Source of the DNA: Bisporella sp. PMI_857
Taxonomy: Eukaryota; Ascomycota; Leotiomycetes; Helotiales; Helotiaceae
Direction of reading: 5' to 3'
Assembly: GCA_021307315.1 (NCBI GenBank)
Contig: JAJSPD010000131.1
Coordinates: 1-64,000 of the forward strand
Length of the DNA: 64,000 nucleotides
Below are positions 1 through 12,149 of this stretch, piece after piece (the stretch's first letter is position 1; each line of letters begins with the position of its first letter). The position numbers and the translations under genes were made by a program. The notes below the pieces were generated by a model that searched no databases, was not told where the DNA came from, and was given only the letters and a program-made list of their open reading frames with translations.

Positions 1-12
1 TGGGGTTCCTGG

Positions 13-240
13 TCACATGGCCATTATTTCAATTCCCGACTCGAAAGGGTGGAAGAAGTTCGCCACAGGCCCGAAGGTGCGGTGATCCTCAGCCCCACAA
101 AACATTCTTGGCGCTGTGGTAACGTATTTGGCATCTTGCCTATCGAGAAGGAAGCAGTAATCGCCACCGTCCAAGTTGTCCTCGTCGACGAGACACGCGA
201 GGAGCTAGATGTTGACATTCTTTGCTTTGGCAACAGTCAT
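13..240 (-). pseudogene. Small broken gene of unknown function
   Basis: On the minus strand an ATG at 240 opens a short frame that is stopped by TAG at 205-207 and then continues without a stop for 63 codons to TGA at 13-15. The continuing part looks coding: it is acidic and aromatic, with segments such as LVDEDNLDGGDYCFLLDR and CGAEDHRTFGPVANFF. Reading the TAG as a former CAG would give a protein of about 75 residues. I do not recognise the family. An intron ending at the TAG is possible, but I see no clear donor. The gene could extend beyond what is visible upstream. Confidence 0.35.
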
Positions 241-960
241 GGCGGGAAGAGGCACCGAGACTATAGACGACAGAAGAGTGAAACGGCTGCGTGGTCAGCA
301 AAAAAGCCCTGGGCGTAAACGACGGCTGTATAGCTTAACTCCTTCAAACAGTGACACAGTTTGCGGTGTAATCAGTTAAGAGCTGCTCGATACTCGGAAC
401 TCGAAAACTCTCCGAGCTGAAAAATGCCAAGTTTCGCCGGATAGCTTTTGAAATCAATCTTTTATATAGAGGCTACCTTGTTCAACAACAGCGCCTGAAA
501 TTTACCTATGATGAGCAAGTGGTTAGATGGCTTGCTAATCAAATCGCCCTTCGTTCCAGCACTGCCAGATCCAGCCAACGTCTACAAGTGACCTACCATC
601 TCCTGGATGCCGAATGCGATGTTGTGCAGCCCGGGCAGCTTCATTTATGATGGTTGTAACACTTGGGCATCCTTCGCAGGCTCAATTTTAGCCCTATGCA
701 AGACCTGGATCTGATTGGCTACGTCGGGGTTTTGTAGGCGGTGGTCCGATTGGAGATTATTTGCAGAAGCCGCACAACCACCGAGGCATTTTCTGATTGG
801 CCAGATCGACGGAATACCTGCTTACGCTCATATCTCAGCCACTGCTGATTGGACCGCAACCAAATGCTGTCTCAGATGTGCGTCCAACTCAGCACGATCC
901 ATCTTTCGGTGATCAATGCTTGGTCTATTGACTTATTCGACTTTGTCAGATCAACTTATC
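241..960. other. Gene-free stretch
   Basis: Between the small broken gene and the HET gene I see only short frames without protein-like composition. It probably contains the promoter of the HET gene. Confidence 0.4.
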
Positions 961-3115
961 ATGGAGCATCTTTCCGTATCAAATAGGGGTGAAGTACCGA
1001 TTGCTTCCCATCGTTGTTACCAACTCGGCCTTTTGAGATGTGATGATCTAGGTATGAGCGATTCTTGGAACTGTGAGCTGGCACCATGTCGTAGCTGCGT
1101 TGACCTCGATTGGAATCTTTATTACCCCGCCAGGAACTCTCAAGGATTGCCGCTCCCTTACCGCAGAATTGAGACCACGATGCCAAACATCGTCCGGTCA
1201 GCCGAGCAAGGATGCCAGACATGCTCAATTCTGTGTGAGGGTATAGCACGTGTCAGTAAATCCTTCGTCGAGCAAGAAGAATTGTTTTCCGATTGGTTTT
1301 GCAAGAGTCTCTTGAGAATAGAATTGAGACATGATGGCCCTTTTATAGTCGAATTATGCCCTCAGGACGACGAGGATACAACTTATCTCCTAGTAGCGTT
1401 TTTCAGCCTCAAAGGTACGACCGACTTCTTCGCTCAGACAGCGTATTGTTGACTCGTGGGCTTTAGATTACGAAAAGCTGCATCCGTCGCTGGGTCGTGG
1501 CGAAGATCTGCCGCTGGAGCTTCATCTCCAAAAATGCGTATCTTTTGTGACGCACTATATCGCACTCTGCAACAGATATCACAGTAGTTGTTCATTGACA
1601 ACTTCGAGGCTTCTGCCAACCAGAGTTCTCGATGTTGGTGTAGAAGGCGGATCCCATGATCTCAAACTAATAAGACTCAGCACAAACGAAGTGAAATATA
1701 TTGCGCTTAGCCATTGTTGGGGAGATTCCAGAAGTATTATCACGACTACAAAAAATACACTCAAGTGGCGACAACAGAATATTGAGTTCAATGACCTCCC
1801 CAGAACGTTCCAGGATGCGGTGCAAATCACCCGTGCGCTTGATATTCAGTACCTTTGGATAGACTCTCTGTGTATCGTTCAAGACGACGAAGGTGATTGG
1901 CAAACCGAGTCTGAGAAGATGGCAGAGATATACCTTGGCTCGTATCTGACCATTGCCGCTACAGGGTCAGCTGACTCTTCGGGGGGGTGCTTCTTTAGAA
2001 GGTGGACATGTCAATCTGGTGGGATTAAAAGCGACATCGAGACATTTGAGCTACAACGCACATTCAACGGCAGCAAGGTAAGCTTCTACGCTTGACAGGC
2101 AGTTGATAATGGCCACCGCAGGCTTTACGGGTATGCCTCTAGGTCAACAACCATGGCCCCTCTGTTAAATCGTGCATGGGCATATCAAGAACGAATTCTA
2201 GCACCCCGAATGCTCCACTTCCATATGGAAGAAATGCTCTGGGAGTGCAAAGCTTGTACTCTATGTGAATGCGGATATCTAGCTTGGGAACAACAACATA
2301 AAGAAAGCGGCAAGTGGCATGCAGTAGAGCTGAATTTGCAGCTGAAGATTAGGATTGCGCAAACCGCTCATGACGAAACACCACTTCGAGACGCACATCA
2401 ATTATGGCTTGACATAGTCGAGGAGTATTCCATGCTTGCCTTAACAAAAGAGTCCGATCGACTACCAGCTCTCGCAGGCTTAGCAAATTTCCTCTCGCAA
2501 AAATTTCAAACACCGTATCTTGCCGGCTTATGGCAAGATGATCTTCCAATTCAACTTCTTTGGCACCGTTGCAGCGTCATGTATAGTTTATGTTCTCGAG
2601 ACCTAGGATCCAATATCCCAACATGGTCTTGGGCCTCTATACTCAGAGCTCCTGAAACTACAGAGGAATCAAATCAATTGAATCACATAACATATGACGA
2701 GGTTCGCGATGGTATTATTCTCGACCAAAGATTCAAAATCTCAAGCGCAAAATGCGAGGTCGCTGGTAGGAACGCTTTTGGAGAGGTCTCAAGTGCCATA
2801 ATTTCAGTCCACGGCGCCTTGATTGTTACCAAGTATACCTTTCCACATCACCAGGTTCGACCTCAATTGCAGTTTGGTCGAGAGAGAAATGATGTGCACA
2901 TGGACATATGGAGTCCTCGGGAAACTTCCGAGGCAGTAGATGGCGAAATGGTATTTTGCCTTTTGTTCGGGATGAGTAAGTATGACTTTGCCGGCCATGC
3001 TCTTATTCTGAAACCAGCGAGCGCAAATAAGTATCGCCGTATTGGGTATTTGAATCTTGATTCTCAATGCCGCTGGTTCGATGATGTAATCCCCTTTACT
3101 ATCGATATTATATAA
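961..3115 (+). pseudogene. HET-domain protein, one in-frame TGA
   Basis: Heterokaryon incompatibility (HET) domain protein, a family that triggers cell death on non-self contact in filamentous ascomycetes. Exon 1 runs from ATG 961 to 1414. The intron 1415-1466 (GTACGA to TTTAG) keeps phase. Exon 2 carries the HET core: ALSHCWGDSRSI, the FQDAVQITRALDIQYLWIDS block, then IYLGSYLTIAATGSADSSGG. Translation stops at TGA 2093-2095, but the same frame continues at once with the usual HET continuation (RAWAYQERILAPRMLHF) to the stop at 3113-3115. The only splice that would remove the TGA is a 21 nt GT-AG segment (2078-2098), which is too short for an intron. CGA to TGA is the simplest explanation. 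The start could also be the ATG at 1057. Without the stop it would be about 700 residues. Confidence 0.8.
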
Positions 3116-4635
3116 AGAAAATTGGCCGTGAAGTATGCGAAAATCGAGAATGGCTTGCTCCCACACGACGAGCAGCTATCCCGTCGCTGCGATCAATGGA
3201 ATGCCTCACCGGGTCGGAGCCAAATTTCTTGATGTCTTTGATTCCGGACTTCAAGTAGTAACTCTGGGTTAATTTACATAGGAACCGCCTTAGGCGGTAG
3301 GGCTGAGTTTCGCTGGGCCTACAATCCCGAATGCCTGTCACCTCACACGATTTCAGTACTCAACTTTAAAAATGTGCATCACGACCTAGATAATTCAGAA
3401 TCAGCTGACAATAAATTGAGAAGAAAGCCCTAGCAATTCTGTACAGGTACTCGATATATTATTCTTACTTCAAATGGCGAATTCAAGTCGTTATATAGTA
3501 TACTTTGTAAATCGGAGATCTCAGCATTTAGAGGTATCCACATATCACTAATTGTGGCAAAATCGGTTCAGAAAAGCCACCTCGGACAGGCTCGTTTAGG
3601 GTTAATTTAGTGACTCCCCCCTAAATAGCAATCATCTGTGGGCCTGATACCAGGGTACTTTTGTGGGCAGAACGGCCGTGCCACCCTTGTGGAAGTGACT
3701 TTTATTTAGGGAGGGAGTAACCTTATCCCTTCTCGTATTTTTCCGAGGTGCGAAACCGAAAGCTTAATTATTCCTCCTTTTTCCCTGAAGTAAGACTTAC
3801 CGTCACAAGTGCAACATTCAGGGCCCGGAGGTGCCTCTATTACGATGATACTAAACTAAGGAATGAAGGATTAAGGCTCGGGAAACGATCACATCACTAA
3901 ATATATATAAACACTGCCGTTCGCTACAGCCCAGGTGCTTAGGCAGAAGTGAAGGTATGGCCTGAAGTTGCGGACTGAAGGTGCCGCCGCAACAGGTTTA
4001 GAGAATCGAAGTGAGGTTCCAAGGAGGGAGGTTGTACACACTTGCGGCCCCTCCCCTTTGTTCAATACAGAAACTATCCCATTGAGCTGTCCGAGGCCAG
4101 GCCCCTTACAGTATGACGGAAAAGAGTCCTGCATTAAAACGTTGCAACTCACATATCCACCGTCCTATTAGCCACGTTGTTATATTGAGCATGATGGCTT
4201 AACAGCCGCAGGAGTCGAATACCAGCACAAACCGTCTTCTTCTACTCTGGTCACGAGAAGACTATGCACAGCAGGTGCTCACCAGAGAGGTAGTGCCAAC
4301 TGCCCTCCGGCCGCCTCGAGATTTTGGAACTGTTTGGCCAACTACGAAATAGCTATGCTTGGCTAGTCCGAGCTAACCTTGGACTGGCTGGTAAGTGCCA
4401 AGCGTTGACACCCATGGTTATCAGACAACACACTGGTTTCAAAATAGAGTTTAGTTCCAGATGCTTCCGCGCAACAGCTGTACATTTTTTATTTGTTGTT
4501 CAACAATGCGCATTCGTACACTGTAAAACGTTGATCGATTGCAAGGTACGAGCTGCATGGGTTATAATCTTTCGTTTTGCTCGCGAAGAATTCAATCCTT
4601 CAATTATCTTCCCAGTTACTTTGCAAATAGTCGCA
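3116..4635. other. Intergenic stretch
   Basis: About 1.5 kb between the HET gene and the LtrA gene. Apart from a small inverted-repeat element near 3.6-3.7 kb I see no gene. Short frames here lack recognisable motifs. Confidence 0.5.
3610..3721. repeat. Small inverted-repeat element (MITE-like)
   Basis: The sequence GTGACTCCCCCCTAAAT at 3610-3626 is matched in inverted orientation by ATTTAGGGAGGGAGTAAC at 3704-3721, with two or three mismatches, enclosing about 75 bp. This could be a tiny MITE or a hairpin-forming relic. No clear target duplication is visible. Confidence 0.35.
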
Positions 4636-6611
4636 ATGTTTGAATTCACAATTAGCCATGATTCAGAAGCAGGCTCGACTTCAGAATCTGCATTGTAAGG
4701 ATCACCTCAATGGCTTTCTCTTGAACACCTCCTGACAACTCTAGAAATCCAAAAGAGTTGGAAGAGCACAAGATTGCACTCCTTCCGTGGATCCAATCAC
4801 CTTTCAAGCACTCCGATACTGACGATTTGAATCTGGAACTACGCCATGAATCAAACAACCTAGAACTTTTTTTCGACTTGTTCTTCATCGCGAATCTTTC
4901 CACGTTTACTTCAACGCACTCCATTATCGACACAAACACTCTCGTGGCATATATTGGACTTTTTGCGATTCTATGGTTCACCTGGTTTCAGATTACCCTG
5001 CACGATGTTCGATTCAGCATTGATTCAGTGTACGAACGGGTGTGCAAGACTATTCAGTTTATTATCTTCGTCGGGTTTGCCCTTGTGGGATCCTCCTTCA
5101 ACCCTGGTGGGAAGGAACACAACAACACTGCGAGTCCCACGCAACCCCATGAACCCTTGACGCGATTGGCTCATCTTATATAGAGCTTTCGTATCCTATG
5201 TTGGCTTCTCTTCATGAGCCGTCTCCTATTTGCCATCCAATATGGCGTTGCGCTTTATTTCATCCGGCGAAAGACAAAGGCACTGACATGGCCGATCTCC
5301 TTGACAATTACAGCCTTGGTTTTAATGGGTGGGGCTTTCTATTCGATGACTCCGGCATTTTCTCCCTCATCCGGGAACGGATTAGGAATCTACTATGTGT
5401 GGTATATCATTCTCGCCATTGAATTTGGAATCGTTATTGGGCTCTCTTCAATTTGGAGGCAACTCAGCTTCAGGAGCACGCATCTCATGGAGCGAATGGG
5501 GCTTCTCACCCTCATCGTCATTGGCGAAGGTGCTATTGGCGTCACAAAAACAGTTGGCAAGCTGATGGGCAAGTCCGGCGTGACATTTGAAGGGTGCACT
5601 CTGGTCATCTGTATCATTCTTATTATGGTAAGTGGTCTTGGGAGATTCTGTTCCTCATGGCATCTGGAAACCTAACCTTTGGTGGTATAGATGTTTCTCT
5701 GGATGTTCTACTTTGACAATCGCCCTCAACACCATTACGGCACTGTCCGACAGCAATTTTGGGCGGGGCTTCACTTTCCTCTTCACATCGGCGTCGTTGG
5801 AGTACTCGAAGGGTCCCAACAGATCGCTATTGGTCGCTACATCTTCAAGAGCTTTGTGAAGATCGAAAACGACATTCACGAATTTTGCGTCAAACAGCAC
5901 CTGGACGGCACTGCGTTGGCGAACGCCCTCACACAAGTAATGAAGGAATTAAAGTTGGAAGACAAACTGGAGAGTAGGGACCAGGCGGCGCTCATCATGC
6001 AGGAATTATATAACTTGACAAACGTCACGGGCATCTGTTCAGAAGCTAACACATCGAACATTCCCGCCTTTTCGTCCATTCCAACCACCTTTGACGATAT
6101 CATGATCGATATCTTCGGAGCCTTATTCCAAAATACGGGGATAAATCTTCCTTCGGGTGTGGATCCATCCGAGCTTGGCAGATCAACCTTCTTGACTGTG
6201 TATATCTATTACTGGGCATCGATCTGCCTCACAATGGCATCCTTCGCAGCGCTCTTCTGGCTCACCAAACACGAGGAGCAGAGGGCTGCCCTCTTCGAAA
6301 AAATCGCCTTGTACGGGAGAATTATCGCAGCAGTTATCGCAGCTATATTTGTCACCGCGGTTGCTTCAAGGATATTCCTCTTTTATTTTATACGAAGTCC
6401 AGCCATTTTACCAACGGTTGCTTCCATCTTCGTTATAATCGTTGTATGCGATCGCGTTGGACGGCAACTGAGTGTGCGTAAACTGAAGATGGGAGCGGCT
6501 TCTGCTCAGCAGAGCATTAAGCTCTCTCTATTTCGCCACGGATCGGGGCAGTCGGGGCAGCCGGGCTCTGCTGGGTATATCAGAACACCGTCAATTGGTA
6601 GCTGTAACTAG
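4636..6611 (+). CDS. LtrA-family multi-pass membrane protein
   Basis: Fungal protein of the bacterial low temperature requirement A (LtrA, PF06772) family: an integral membrane protein of unknown transport or signalling role. Exon 1 is 4636-4694. Intron 4695-4744 (GTAAGG to CTAG) joins it in phase to the family signature NNLELFFDLFFIANLSTF. The third coding block contains SRLLFAIQYGVALYF. Intron 5628-5690 (GTAAGT, ATAG) is clear and leads into the last exon, 5691-6611. Several long hydrophobic segments run along the protein, about 590 residues in total, normal for fungal members. One junction is unresolved: between about 5085 and 5184 the frame must change. The only in-phase GT (5085) would delete conserved-looking residues, and the natural GT at 5107 gives the wrong phase. 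So either a weak intron or a small indel is present. Confidence 0.75.
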
Positions 6612-8048
6612 ATTTGGGATGATATATTGGCGTACATAGTGGTGTGGTTGCAACTTGGATTGTGGGTCAATATAATAGAGAGAATTGAGATGGAGGGCCT
6701 CCAATTCTGCCTGGTGATCGACTGCTGATAGAAATGCGAAGGCTTAAGGCGCTTGAGCCGGAAATAATAGCCGCGAGGGGTGTCAGTGATAGTCTGATTA
6801 GCATTATACTGTCATATTCAATGCGTGTCAGTGATCGTTTATATTGAAGTTGCCCACTATCACGTCACTAATGGCCAATCTATTATTGGCCGCACCACCT
6901 GATTCGCCCTCTTTTCTCCCACAGCTCGGCATATTTTAACCTTATATTTCACGCCATAACCCTGTCACGCCAACAACGCTAGCTTTCTACCGCTTCCTTA
7001 CCTCTGAGACCCCAGTTTTATGGCACCAGCGCGCTGAGCGCGCTTTACGAGTCAGGCAGAAATGCGACTTACTCCCAAATGGCTCAATCATGTGACTTAG
7101 TGGTCATTTGCTAGCCGTCACATGCTAACAAAGGCTTACTGGTTAGTTATAGTCAGAGGCTCAGACAAAAATACTATTAATTTATCAGAGCGGCGCCGTG
7201 GATTTTCAGAGTTTTGCAACGGTGGCACAGACACGCAAGGCGTAATTATCCGGCCTTGCACGAAAGTAGAACCTTCTGCAGTCTCGCATCCGTATCGATT
7301 CTTCAGGCGTTGTTGGTCAGTGAATTTTCCCTCTTCAAAGCGGTGTTGACGAAACCTGATTGGCATCAAGTCTATCGCCGTGCCTACGGCCACGCAAACT
7401 TAACCCACATCCACGTATCCTAGGCACCATTGCTAAAGTGATGGTTGCTGATGGGGCTAATAAGCTTTCGAATTCTGGCTGAAGTATTACCTACTTAAGG
7501 AAAGCAGATTTGCAAAGTCTTGGATTTAATATACCTGCTACAAAGTATGTGGTTCTCTCGCATGGCTACAACAGCACATTCAGCTAGGACTGACCATGCC
7601 CATATCACTACTGCGTTTGCACATAGTATGCACGCTAGACTCCGTCTGCGGGGGCTCTTAATTCAGGGACATTCAGCCAAAATCATAGGCCTCCTAGTCA
7701 ATTTCTTCGCCACCAAATGCGTAGACACGCCGATAGTACAACTTCTATCTTGCCCGGTTTAGAAATTAGAATCCAATGTCGAGTGCGCATAGACAATGAT
7801 AAGATTGCCTTCCATCAGCGGGCGTCTGCTTGTTTGAGTGGGCCCAAGGTGATAGAGGCGGCTTACATGGAACCTCATTTTCTCAAAACTCACCCCGAGA
7901 TAGTGGCTCGAAAGCTATGATATTCAGCGCCTCGCATTTCGCACTCGCATCTCGCCTTGGTCATTTCTCGTGTAATTTTCTTTCCATTCCGCTAAGTACT
8001 CGTCACCACCACTAATCTTCTTTCCTCATCGTCTTCATTCCTCTCTCC
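6612..8048. other. Gene-free stretch
   Basis: About 1.4 kb between the LtrA gene and the FAD-oxidase relic. I see no protein-like frame, repeat array or RNA gene that I can support. Confidence 0.45.
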
Positions 8049-8690
8049 ATTCTCGCCTTGCTTTGCTCCCAAGCAGTTGCTGCGTTGGCCTTGCTAAGCC
8101 TCGCAAACTGTCAATCATATACTAGATGCATCAACACTTCCTCATATTATAATACTACGAGTTATGGAACGACAATTGGCTATTTCTGTGCATGTGCCGG
8201 CGGTCAACTGCAATATCCAGACCAGGTCCTGTTCCCAAATTCAACCGGCTACAACGAGGAAGCAACGCATTATTATGATGCTCGACAGAACCTCGAACCC
8301 AAGTGCATTTTTTTGCCTTCGAGTGCTAAGCAGGTCGTAATGGCTTTTAAAACTCTTAAGACGTGCAGCTCTTAGTTTTCAGTTCGTGATGCCGGCCGTA
8401 TATCTGTTAGTAGCTTGTCCAAACACATTTTCCATGAATTTACACTAATGAATGAAGTACATTAGTGCTGCCAACACACAAGGCGGTATTTTGGTGGCCC
8501 TGACAAAAATGAAGGACTTTGCCTTTGATAAAGCAGATAATACTGCCGAAGCTGGCCCCGCTAACACTCGGTTCGGTATGGCTTAAAATTTGAAACCTTA
8601 TGGAAGACCGGTGATTGACGGTCGCTTTAAGGCGATTGGAATATCAGGGCTAACACTTAGAGGGGGACTTCACCACTTTCGCAACAAGTA
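8049..8690 (+). pseudogene. Relic of a secreted FAD-linked (BBE-type) oxidase
   Basis: N-terminal part of a berberine-bridge-type FAD oxidoreductase, a family common in fungal secondary metabolism. A hydrophobic signal-like segment (SQAVAALALLSLANC) is followed by the usual Cys-containing region and CIFLPSSAKQVVMAFKTLKT. The frame is then stopped by TAG 8373-8375, where family members read Q/P-F-x-V-R. After a probable small intron it continues with NTQGGILVALTKM and, further on, KAIGISGLTLRGGLHHF, which matches the GISGLTLGGG motif. The likely start codon is lost (ATT at 8049). The similarity ends abruptly near 8690, so the C-terminal two thirds are missing. Dead gene. Confidence 0.75.
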
Positions 8691-9007
8691 TATTCATTTT
8701 GATATGGACCTATGTCAAACTCAGCATAAGCTCACAGATGCAAGGCAACTCACCGTTACTCCATATCAACGACTGTGAGATTGTGGCCGCCAACTTCCAA
8801 CCGGAATCCGCGCAGATGCGACATAAAGGTCGACACGGCAGCCTGAAATTGCTCGTTATTGAGCTTGGAGCCATGCAAGGAAGCAGGTAGCAGGGTACGA
8901 TTGGCCAATGGTGATCTCAGGGAAAAGACAGAGTTGGGTGTCCATCCGTTGAGCTGAGTGATGAACGCACGAACAGTCTGGAGTTCGGAACGATTGGGGG
9001 CCGACAT
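8690..9007 (-). pseudogene. Relic of a SnoaL/NTF2-like protein
   Basis: Starts at ATG 9007 with SAPNRSELQTVRAFITQLN, then LLPASLHGSKLNNEQFQ and MSHLRGFRLEVGGHNL, which resembles small fungal SnoaL-like (NTF2-fold) proteins. TAA at 8756-8758 ends the frame. The same frame then continues through two TGA codons with VALHL and AYAEFDIGPYQNEY, the conserved second half of the family. The relic ends at about 8690, exactly where the FAD-oxidase relic on the other strand ends, so the two fragments are fused tail to tail. The three stops fit C-to-T decay. Confidence 0.7.
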
Positions 9008-9796
9008 GTTGGAGGTAGAACTTACTCAATTAGATTGAATGCGATGAGAGTTGCAGAGGCGGAAAGATTATATAGAAAAAAATACAAGTTCTTAATTTCC
9101 AAAGCAGGTAGCAAGGCACAACCCCCAAGAGGTCTGACGATACATACAGCAGAAAATGAAGTGTAGAGTATATGTTTTCGATTTGGAAATAGGCGATAGC
9201 TACCCTTATCGTTCACAAGAGGATTGATTCGTTTCTGAACAGAAAACCTTGAAGATTTGTATACACAATACAAGATTTAGATGTATTTGAAATTAATCCG
9301 AGTCTGCTAGATTATTCTATTGCTAAGACTCTTTAGTTGAGAAGCTTCGTTTGACGATGGTTACCGAAACCTACCTCTCGGCTCAATAAGCCCCTTAATT
9401 ATTATGGGTCTTATTAAATCTAAAGGGGTTGAATCTGTAAAAGCTACTAAATAGGGTTGAAAACTTAGCTTTTGATAGGGTGTTGGGGTCTCATTATCCT
9501 TAGGTCATCTTATTTGTTATGTTCCCGCTTTTGAATGAACCAGCCTAGGGTAAGTCACCGAGCAGATATAAAGTTATTTAGGGTGGGGCGGATATCTTTG
9601 AACCCGTCTAGCATTGGAGGATTCTGATTACGTTAATAGTTACGATTCCATGCTGCCTAGGTGCTGGCCGTGCCTTGCATTTAGGCGAGCTGGGCATTGG
9701 AACAAAACCTGAATCCGGGAGAGTGATACACGACCTCCCTCCCCCTTGTCTTTTCCCCCAGTTTTGTCGTGATTTTGAAAATCGTCATATGATTCC
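9008..9796. other. Gene-free AT-rich stretch
   Basis: Mostly AT-rich non-coding DNA between the SnoaL relic and the first transposon. No gene supported. Confidence 0.45.
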
Positions 9797-9805
9797 TTTA
9801 AAAAA

Positions 9806-10350
9806 CGGCAAATGACTAGAATACCATCAAAAAGTGCACAAGACCCTAGATTACCATACTTTCTGTTGGCATAAGACTGAAATACCACTTTTATGGTATT
9901 CTAGGGCATCGCCAAAAAAAGTATAGTAATTTAAGGAGAGTAGTACATCCTTTATAAGCAAGCTTGTAGCTGTCACGGCTCTACCTCGGCCCTTAACACT
10001 ACAGGGCTTGGCCTCTAATACTACAGAGCTCGGCCCCTGACACTACAAAGCTCGGCTCCTAATACTACAAAGCTCGGCTTTTCACACTACAAAGCTCGTT
10101 TACACTGGCTTTTGGCCAGTCTCCTGTATATAAAGCACTGCTTTGTTTCCTTTTTTTGGTCTGTAGCTTGTTTTTTTCGTTATAATAATTGACACTTGTA
10201 TAACTAGATTACCATCATTTTGCGTGCTTCTGACTGAAATGCTACTTTTTTTTGCCAAGACAAAATTGTGGTATTTCAGTCCTATGCCAACAAAAAGTAT
10301 GGTAATCTAGGGGTTTGGGCACTTTTTGATGGTATTCTAGTCATTTGCCG
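9806..10350. mobile_element. Mutator-like MITE, 545 bp
   Basis: Terminal inverted repeats of about 90 bp begin CGGCAAATGACTAGAATACC at 9806 and end with the complementary sequence at 10350. The flanking nine bases (9797-9805 TTTAAAAAA and 10351-10359 TTAAAAAAA) differ at one position and look like a 9 bp target-site duplication, typical of Mutator-like elements. The interior has no coding capacity and carries a 22 bp tandem array. It shares the CGGCAAAT terminus with the much larger composite element that starts at 12426. Confidence 0.8.
9985..10094. repeat. Tandem repeat, five 22 bp units
   Basis: Five consecutive 22 bp units of the form CTCGGCYCYTRACACTACARRG lie inside the MITE. Units differ mainly by transitions. 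No spacers, so this is not a CRISPR array. Confidence 0.85.
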
Positions 10351-10359
10351 TTAAAAAAA

Positions 10360-12149
10360 GCTACAATTTCAACTGCTAAGTAAATAAAGTCAATGGTTAA
10401 GGGTAGTTTCGGGGGGGCGGGGGGGCGGTTGGGGGGTGTCTGACCCCCCATATTAGTATATATTTTAACAAAAAGTTGAAGTTGAAGTTGGAAGTTGAAG
10501 GGGGGGAGGTCGTGTATCACTCGCCTGAATCCGACACCCCCTAACCCAAACTGGCTAATCTGAAACCTAATATGTCTCACTGCCAGCTAAAACTGTAGGT
10601 TGGACAGGGATGGTAAGTGAAGCACATGGAGATCTTTCGAGCGACAGTCAACCTGTTATATAACCTTCACGCCTGGTGGCCACCACTTTACCTCTGCTCA
10701 CCACCTCCTGGTAGTTCAAAATCTTTAGTCACTCTCTATATACTCGGAGATAGGTCCTGTCCTAGTGATACTATTGAGAATGGCAACTCCTGGCGAGCAA
10801 GATCACCAGAGAGCCAGAATGAGTTCCAGTAAGCAAAATGCGCTCCTTATTACCACTGAAGTCCTAGGCGAGTTTAGCCTTACAGTACTAGAGTCCATTT
10901 CCGTCTTTGGACCTGAGCAGTCGCTGCTCTAATCTGAGTCGGCCCCAAAGTCCTAACCACGCCACCGAGTCAGCCTGAGCATGTTATGAGGGATCCTCTT
11001 TTGGGCCCTTAGGAATTTGTTATGGTTTCTATATTATTTAAATATAGGTTTTGCCAATTCCTGTTGTTTTAATACACAACCCCCTCTTTTTGCTAATAAG
11101 GTGATCTGCAGAGTTGTCCGTTTTCGTTCCTTTGTTAAACGTATGAGGATCTTCCTAATAAGGCAAATTTTGGATCTCTTCTTAGCGCTCTTAACATAGA
11201 ACATATCGAGTTTGAGTATTATAACTACAACTACTGCGGGTTGTAGTACTATAATATGCAGTAGGTGACTCCTGAGCACTCTAGTTTGATATATTAGAAT
11301 TCAGAGTATAGCGAGTTAAGATACACAATCCTAACTTCTCCCGGCTGTAGTACTACAACTTAAATTATGTGAATCCCCGAATGCGTCCATTTGATGGATT
11401 TAAGCCCAGAGAAAAATAACTTGTAACACGTCTTCCCTTAACAGGCCGAGCAAGACAGAATTGTAAACTTATAAGAGCATTCCGCATGCTCTTCTATCTA
11501 CGCCAATATTAACAAAATTGGGATTCAATATCGTCGCAAACGGAGCGACATGATATACTTTTAGATAAGAGTGCCATTTCCTAAGAAAACTATATCCCAC
11601 GATTATAGCACCATCTACGTATTTGTAGGAAGCAACCTAGGTTATAACCCAATCGACTAACCCGAATTTTATACAGATTCAGTGTGTATTATGCTTTCTA
11701 TTCTCATCATGTCTTCTAACACTAAAAGAAGATGGCTCCCCATTGCGCCTATGCTACATCGTAGCAACCTTGATACGGTTATAGACCTGTGTTGAACAGG
11801 TTAGGTCTAAGGACCATACCTAGTCTATTGTAGGCACCAGTATAGGCACTAGTAGGCTCAGTAGGCATCAGTAGGCATCAGTGATGGCATGTGAGTATTA
11901 CGCTTCTATAAGTAGAGGGATTCTCTCCTGCAGTTGTTCTACAACATTTAGCAATTGACTCGTTTGCCCTATACTCTCTGAAGGCCCCGTGACTCTCTTC
12001 TTCTATTTCAATAACCTGGAGAACGCTGTTTTGTTTAGGAATCAAAATGTGCGCCGAAGAGCATAAATGTATGCCTCGCGAGCCGTGGCCACCCCCACGA
12101 AGAGTTCTGCATATGGTTCGGAAAAACGCAGCAACATGTTTCTTCGTGA
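10360..12149. other. Gene-free stretch with low-complexity tracts
   Basis: Contains G-rich runs at about 10408-10440, a GAAGTT repeat at about 10476-10500 and an imperfect repeat of GTAGGCATCA units at about 11831-11881. The sequence is AT-rich. No coding region recognised until the HET relic near 12.15 kb. Confidence 0.45.

Noticed and set aside
4324..4635. Plus-strand frame upstream of the LtrA gene
   Set aside because: Only its last 20 codons (from ATG 4636) belong to a gene; the upstream part lacks an in-phase role or recognisable composition.
9985..10094. Possible CRISPR array
   Set aside because: The 22 bp units are contiguous without spacers, and the host is a fungus.
10360..12149. 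Search for tRNA or other RNA genes in the gene-free stretches
   Set aside because: No cloverleaf-like sequence with A- and B-box that I could support by eye here or elsewhere in the window.
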